From positions 62,001 to 126,000 of the forward strand of contig CAIQWD010000016.1 of assembly GCA_903875445.1 (NCBI GenBank): a stretch of 64,000 bases of DNA. Reading direction: 5' to 3'. Source of the DNA: an uncultured delta proteobacterium (GTDB taxonomy: Bacteria; Desulfobacterota; Desulfobulbia; Desulfobulbales; Desulfocapsaceae). A model generated the notes under the pieces. The model was given only the letters and a program-made list of their open reading frames with translations. It made no database searches and was not told the origin of the DNA. The position numbers were made by a program, and so were the translations under genes. Below are positions 59,969-64,000 of this stretch, piece by piece (the stretch's first letter is position 1; each line of letters begins with the position of its first letter).

Positions 59969-61375
59969 ATGACTGAGCAAAAAAAGAGCGGATCGGCAAA
60001 GTTGTGGGGTGGGCGGTTCGCTGAAGGGACCGCCGCCTCGGTGGAGGCCTTTACCGCCTCCATCCACTATGACTATCGACTCTATAAATACGACATCGCC
60101 GGCAGCAAGGCCCATGCTGCCATGCTGGCCGCAAGCGGCATACTCTCCCGGGAAGAGCTTACGGCAATTACCGACGGTCTTACGACAATCGAGGTGGAGA
60201 TAACCGAAGGCACCTTTCATTTCAGACGAGAACTCGAAGATATTCATATGAATATCGAAAAGGCCCTGGTTGAGCGCATCGGTCCGGCGGGGGCGAAGCT
60301 GCATAGCGGTCGCAGCAGAAACGATCAGGTTGCCCTCGACTTCAAACTCTATCTGCGCGATCAGTGCGACGAGGTCATCACCCTCTTGGACGGTATTCGC
60401 CGGGCCTTCGTAAGGCTTGCGAGAAAATACCTTGGCAAGATCATGCCCGGCTATACCCATCTGCAACGGGCGCAACCGGTGCAGATAGCCCACCATCTGC
60501 TGGCCTACTACGAAATGTTCGGCAGGGATCGGGAACGGATGGTCGATTGTCGCAAGCGCCTCAATCTCTGCCCCCTCGGATGCGCGGCTCTGGCCGGCAC
60601 CGGGCTGCCGATCGATCGACAGCAGGTTGCCGAAAGCCTCGGCTTTGCCGGAGTCACCGCCAACTCCATGGATACCTCGGGCGATCGAGATTTTGCCATC
60701 GAGTTCACCAGTGGTTGCACGATGATCCAGCTGCATCTCTCCAGATTGTCCGAGGAACTGGTCCTCTGGTCCAGCCAGGAATTCGATTTTGTCAATATCT
60801 CCGACAAGTTCTGCACCGGTTCGTCGATCATGCCGCAGAAGAAAAATCCGGATATTCCCGAACTTATCAGAGGCAAAAGTGGGCGGGTCGTCGGCAGCTT
60901 GATGGCCCTCATCACCCTGGTCAAAGGCTTGCCCCTTACCTATAACCGCGACCTCCAGGAGGATAAAGAGCCGGTCTTCGATGCCGTCGATACGATCAGC
61001 GCATGCCTTGCCATCATGGCCGAATTGCTCGAAAATCTCACCTTCAAAACGGAACGGATGGCGGCGGCGACACAGAAGGGCTGCATGACGGCTACCGACC
61101 TTGCCGACTACCTCGTCCTGAAAAATGTGCCCTTCCGCGAGGCCCATGGTATTGTCGGCAGAGCAGTTGCCTATTGTCTTGAGAAGGGCTGTGAACTGCC
61201 GGATCTCAGCATCGCCGAGTTGGGCCGGTTTTCCGAGACGATCGGCAAGGATGTCTATGAAGTGTTGAGTGTCGAAGGATCGGTCAACAGCCGGATATCC
61301 ACAGGAGGAACCGGTATACAGAGAGTCGAAGAAGCATTGCTGGCAGCGGAAAAACAACTGGGGATTGGACAATGA
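59969..61375 (+). CDS. argH: Argininosuccinate lyase
   Basis: A 468-residue lyase of the fumarase superfamily that releases arginine and fumarate. KLWGGRFAEGT at the start, SGRSRNDQVALDFKLYLR, HLQRAQPVQIAHH and the signature GSSIMPQKKNPDIPELIRG are present. The start at 59969 is fixed by the family-typical N-terminus and AGGACA upstream. The TGA overlaps the ATG of the next lipoprotein gene by four bases, so the operon continues. Confidence 0.97.
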   Translation: MTEQKKSGSAKLWGGRFAEGTAASVEAFTASIHYDYRLYKYDIAGSKAHAAMLAASGILSREELTAITDGLTTIEVEITEGTFHFRRELEDIHMNIEKALVERIGPAGAKLHSGRSRNDQVALDFKLYLRDQCDEVITLLDGIRRAFVRLARKYLGKIMPGYTHLQRAQPVQIAHHLLAYYEMFGRDRERMVDCRKRLNLCPLGCAALAGTGLPIDRQQVAESLGFAGVTANSMDTSGDRDFAIEFTSGCTMIQLHLSRLSEELVLWSSQEFDFVNISDKFCTGSSIMPQKKNPDIPELIRGKSGRVVGSLMALITLVKGLPLTYNRDLQEDKEPVFDAVDTISACLAIMAELLENLTFKTERMAAATQKGCMTATDLADYLVLKNVPFREAHGIVGRAVAYCLEKGCELPDLSIAELGRFSETIGKDVYEVLSVEGSVNSRISTGGTGIQRVEEALLAAEKQLGIGQ

Positions 61376-62427
61376 AAAATAGATGCTTGGTGCGGGTGAT
61401 GGGCGTTTTCTTTCTTGGCGCCTCGATTCTTCTGGCGGGTGGCTGCGGTTTTAAAAACAAACCGGTGCCGCCTGCAAGTGTTGTCCCCCAGGCAATTGAG
61501 GATCTGCGCTATACGGTGAACGACAAAGGGGTACAACTTACCTGGTCATATCCAGTTAAGACCCTTAAGGGCTCGGCACTCGATGATATCTCTTCCTTTG
61601 AATTATTCCGGGCGGAAATCCCTCTTGAGGATTATTGCGGCACCTGTCCCGTACCATTTTTACAACCGATTACGGTAGATGGAGGCGCACCGCTGGACGG
61701 CAAGGTTAGACGAAAAGTTACCTATGATTCCAATTTGTTACGCCCAGGTAATAAGTATTTTTTCAAGGTTCGCTCCCGTAACAGCTGGTTTGCCGACAGT
61801 GCCGACTCCAATATCATAACCTTTGTTTGGTTCGCCCCTGCGGCGGCGACCGAAAAAGTGACAGCGGTCCCTGGAGATCGCCAGATTTCCCTCACCTGGC
61901 TACCGGTGGCACTGAAGACCGCCGGCACGGATATGGCAGTTAAATACCAGGTGCTGCGAAGTCCTGACGGCAAGGATTTCGCCAAGATCGGCGACCCGCT
62001 GAGTGCAACCAGCTATCTTGACCGCCAGGTGACCAACGGCCAAAAATATGTGTATTCCGTCCAGACTTTATCGGAATATAAGAACGAGTTGGCACAAGGC
62101 GGAATAAGTAAAGAAGTAACGGCCACCTCAATCAACCTGACTCCGCCGCTTACGCCGACCGGAGTGACGACAGTGCGGACCGACGCCGGCATCAAGATCT
62201 TCTGGGACCGCAGCGATGCCCCGGATCTCGCCGGATATACCATCTATCGCCGAACAGCTGAACAGGACAGCTATGAGATCCTCGGCAAAGTGGAACCGAT
62301 TTATAATCTCTTTGTTGACACCAAGGCGGATGAGGGCGTACGCTACTATTATGCGATTACCGCTTTTGATGGGGCAACACCCGCCAACGAGAGCAGTAAG
62401 TCGAAAGAAGCCACGATCAGGAATTAG
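61372..62427 (+). CDS. Lipoprotein with fibronectin type III domains
   Basis: A 351-residue lipoprotein with signal peptide and lipobox LAGGC (Cys25), followed by GFKNKPVPPASVVPQAIEDL. The CGxKxxPxPP start resembles the short lipoproteins encoded between argH and the lysine genes in many Proteobacteria. Three fibronectin III-like domains follow at about 41-150, 155-255 and 258-350 (GVQLTWSYPVK, RQISLTWLPVALK, GIKIFWDRSDAPDLAGYTIYRR). The first ten codons are coupled to argH by a four-base overlap. It is probably an outer-membrane or periplasmic adhesion or assembly protein; its link to amino-acid synthesis is only positional. Confidence 0.8.
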   Translation: MKNRCLVRVMGVFFLGASILLAGGCGFKNKPVPPASVVPQAIEDLRYTVNDKGVQLTWSYPVKTLKGSALDDISSFELFRAEIPLEDYCGTCPVPFLQPITVDGGAPLDGKVRRKVTYDSNLLRPGNKYFFKVRSRNSWFADSADSNIITFVWFAPAAATEKVTAVPGDRQISLTWLPVALKTAGTDMAVKYQVLRSPDGKDFAKIGDPLSATSYLDRQVTNGQKYVYSVQTLSEYKNELAQGGISKEVTATSINLTPPLTPTGVTTVRTDAGIKIFWDRSDAPDLAGYTIYRRTAEQDSYEILGKVEPIYNLFVDTKADEGVRYYYAITAFDGATPANESSKSKEATIRN

Positions 62428-62462
62428 GCGCTGGAACAAAACCATTGTGGTGCTGCAAACCC

Positions 62463-62495
62463 GCCCTCCCGCCGCAATGTATGCGGTAGGGGGGC
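62463..62495 (+). terminator. Hairpin between the FN3 lipoprotein gene and dapF
   Basis: GCCCTCCCGCCGCA (62463-62476) pairs with TGCGGTAGGGGGGC (62482-62495), with two wobbles and one mismatch. It is followed by GCTGTTGTCTTG rather than a T run, so it may only reduce read-through into dapF. Confidence 0.45.
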
Positions 62496-62556
62496 GCTGT
62501 TGTCTTGATGAATGTGAGTAGCTCATGTACAATGAAAAAGAGCAGGAGCAAAAAAC

Positions 62557-63393
62557 ATGATAGCTTTCCCCATTCCTTTTGAAAAAATGAACGGAACCGG
62601 CAACGATTTCGTTATCATCGACAACCGTAGTCTCTGTATCCCTCTCTCGGAACAGGCTGATTTGGCACGAAAAATCTGTCGGCGGATGTTTTCCGTGGGC
62701 GCGGACGGCCTGATTTTGATCGAAAAATCGACGGTCGCCGACTTCGCCTGGAACTTTTATAATGCCGACGGCTCGGTTGCCGAGATGTGCGGCAACGGCT
62801 CGCGATGCGTGGCACGGTTTGCCTATCGGCACGGAATTGCCGGCAAGAAGATGAAATTTGCGACGCTTGCGGGAATCATCGAGGCGGAAATTGGCGAGAA
62901 AGAGGCGGTGGTAAAGGTGAAGATGACCACTCCGCACGATTTTCGCCTCGGGCTTTGCCTCTTGGTCGGAGATGAAGAAAGAACGGTCGGCTATGTCGAT
63001 ACCGGGGTACCGCATGCGGTGCTCTTTGTCGATAATGACGACATTCCGGTCACAACCTGGGGACGGGCGATGCGCTTTCACCGGATATTCGAACCGAAAG
63101 GGACCAACGCCAACTTCGTCAGGGTGTTGCCCGACGGTCGCCTGAAGGTGCGCACCTATGAACGGGGGGTCGAGGCCGAGACCATGGCCTGCGGCACCGG
63201 TGTGGTCGCCTCGGCACTGTTTGCGGCGATACAAAAGGGTATGAAATCACCCGTCGAGGTTATTACCTCCGGCGGGGAAATGTTGACGATACTGTTTGAT
63301 TTATACGATGGGCCGGTGGCGGACAACGTTTTCCTACAGGGACCTACCAGGCTGGTTTGTACCGGGAACTTGACCGCTGAAGCGCTGCTCTGA
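62557..63393 (+). CDS. dapF: Diaminopimelate epimerase
   Basis: A 278-residue epimerase that makes meso-diaminopimelate for lysine and peptidoglycan. FEKMNGTGNDFVIID (about 8-22), the first catalytic Cys in EMCGNGSRCVARF and the second in MACGTGVVASA are intact. AGGAG lies eight bases before the ATG. It follows the lipoprotein gene by 130 bases and precedes dapA by 48. Confidence 0.97.
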   Translation: MIAFPIPFEKMNGTGNDFVIIDNRSLCIPLSEQADLARKICRRMFSVGADGLILIEKSTVADFAWNFYNADGSVAEMCGNGSRCVARFAYRHGIAGKKMKFATLAGIIEAEIGEKEAVVKVKMTTPHDFRLGLCLLVGDEERTVGYVDTGVPHAVLFVDNDDIPVTTWGRAMRFHRIFEPKGTNANFVRVLPDGRLKVRTYERGVEAETMACGTGVVASALFAAIQKGMKSPVEVITSGGEMLTILFDLYDGPVADNVFLQGPTRLVCTGNLTAEALL

Positions 63394-63441
63394 TGGATCG
63401 TGCAGATAATCATAGTGCAAAATTAGGATCGGGAGGAGTTA

Positions 63442-64000
63442 TGGAAAAATTTCACGGAGCGCTTGTTGCACTTGTCACCCCGTTTCGAAACGGTCGGTTG
63501 GACGAACAGGGGCTGATTGACCTTATAGAGATGCAAATCGCCGGCGGCACCCACGGGATCGTGCCCTGCGGCACCACCGGGGAGTCGGCCACGATCGGAT
63601 TCGACGAGCATAAACGGGTCATCGATCTGACCGTCAAGACGGTGGGCGGCCGGGTGCCGGTGGTCGCCGGCACCGGGGCCAACAACACCCTGGAGGCAAT
63701 CGAGCTTACCGAAAGCGCCAAAGAGAGCGGCGCCGATGCGGTACTGTCGGTGGTACCCTACTACAACAAACCGAGTCAGGAGGGGCTGTATCTGCATTTC
63801 CGGGAGATTGCCGAAAAAGTCGATATCCCGATGTTTCTCTACAACGTGCCGGGTCGGACAGTGGTAAACATGCTGCCGGAAACCGTCGCCCGTCTGGCGG
63901 AAATCGATAATATCATCGGCATCAAGGAAGCTTCGGGCAGCCTTGAGCAGATCTCCGATGTCATTCGCCGCTGTCCCAAGGATTTCATCGTTCTATCCGG
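63442..64000 (+). CDS. dapA: 4-hydroxy-tetrahydrodipicolinate synthase (partial, runs off the window)
   Basis: The first 186 codons of a (beta/alpha)8 aldolase that condenses pyruvate and aspartate semialdehyde. MEKFHGALVALVTPFRNGRLDEQGL, GGTHGIVPCGTTGESATI, VVPYYNKPSQEGLYLHF, FLYNVPGRT and the Schiff-base lysine in IGIKEASG are seen. GGGAGGAG lies directly upstream of the ATG. The C-terminal third lies beyond position 64000. Confidence 0.96.

Noticed and set aside
59930-61372. 480-codon open frame antisense to argH
   Set aside because: Mirror frame; argH on the + strand has all signature motifs and fits the operon.
1-64000. tRNA, rRNA, CRISPR arrays, insertion sequences, integrases, prophage genes
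   Set aside because: I looked through all gaps and both strands and saw no cloverleaf, repeat-spacer pattern, transposase or phage gene. Short RNA genes could still be missed by eye.

Overview
The window reads as chromosomal DNA of an anaerobic, Gram-negative bacterium with an outer membrane, most like the Desulfobacterota (Desulfobulbales-type). This rests on gene content only: an LPS-export/sigma-54 block (lptA-lptB-rpoN), an argH - lipoprotein - dapF - dapA arrangement, a fumarate reductase-type complex with heterodisulfide-reductase-like subunits, a TRAP transporter with a T-component lipoprotein, and many c-di-GMP/PAS/Cache signalling proteins. No sulfate-reduction gene, rRNA, tRNA, IS element, prophage or CRISPR array was found, so the taxonomic guess is an inference.

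Layout. 1-2.2 kb: ilvC and a secreted ComEA-like helix-hairpin-helix protein. 2.3-7 kb: two PilZ proteins, an L,D-transpeptidase gene split by a frameshift in a G6 run, and a Cache-HAMP receptor with a PATAN (DUF4388) partner. 7-12 kb: MFS exporter, VKOR-thioredoxin-like oxidoreductase, an Arg-rich small protein, an ArsR repressor and a large membrane protein. 12.3-17 kb: polyphosphate kinase, a PagL-like protein, an EAL-HDOD protein and an iron-sulfur flavoprotein. 17.3-20.6 kb: a glycyl-radical enzyme of the trans-4-hydroxyproline dehydratase type with its activase, behind tandem GTATAC sites. 20.7-27.3 kb: AspC-type aminotransferase, K+ channel, a putative Ca-binding protein, an ectoine-type aspartokinase and a GcvR-like ACT protein. 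27.5-31.4 kb: four-gene HdrC-HdrB-FeS-flavoprotein operon. 31.8-33.5 kb: polysaccharide deacetylase and a GT2, tail to tail. 33.7-41.8 kb: seven-gene MoxR/Bat (aerotolerance) operon. 42.2-47.8 kb: NAGS-like acyltransferase coupled to a PAS protein, a PhzE-type fused chorismate-amidating synthase behind a possible Trp-codon attenuator, and hpt. 47.8-52.4 kb: TRAP transporter operon plus a Cys/Met-repeat lipoprotein. 52.5-55.3 kb: lptA-lptB-rpoN. 55.5-64 kb: argB-argD-argF-argG-argH, an FN3 lipoprotein, dapF and the start of dapA.

Amino-acid metabolism dominates the edges: branched-chain (ilvC), arginine (argBDFGH, with a remote NAGS-like gene), the aspartate/lysine branch (aspartokinase, dapF, dapA), transamination (AspC type) and possibly tryptophan or another chorismate-derived product. 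The middle carries respiratory, envelope-maintenance and signalling functions. The observations most worth following are the PhzE-type gene with its Trp-rich leader ORF, the Hdr-linked fumarate reductase that lacks the covalent-flavin histidine, the lipoprotein with a two-copy PCxMM/MPCGxxF repeat, the frameshifted L,D-transpeptidase, and several perfect palindromes in promoter regions, notably before the Bat operon.
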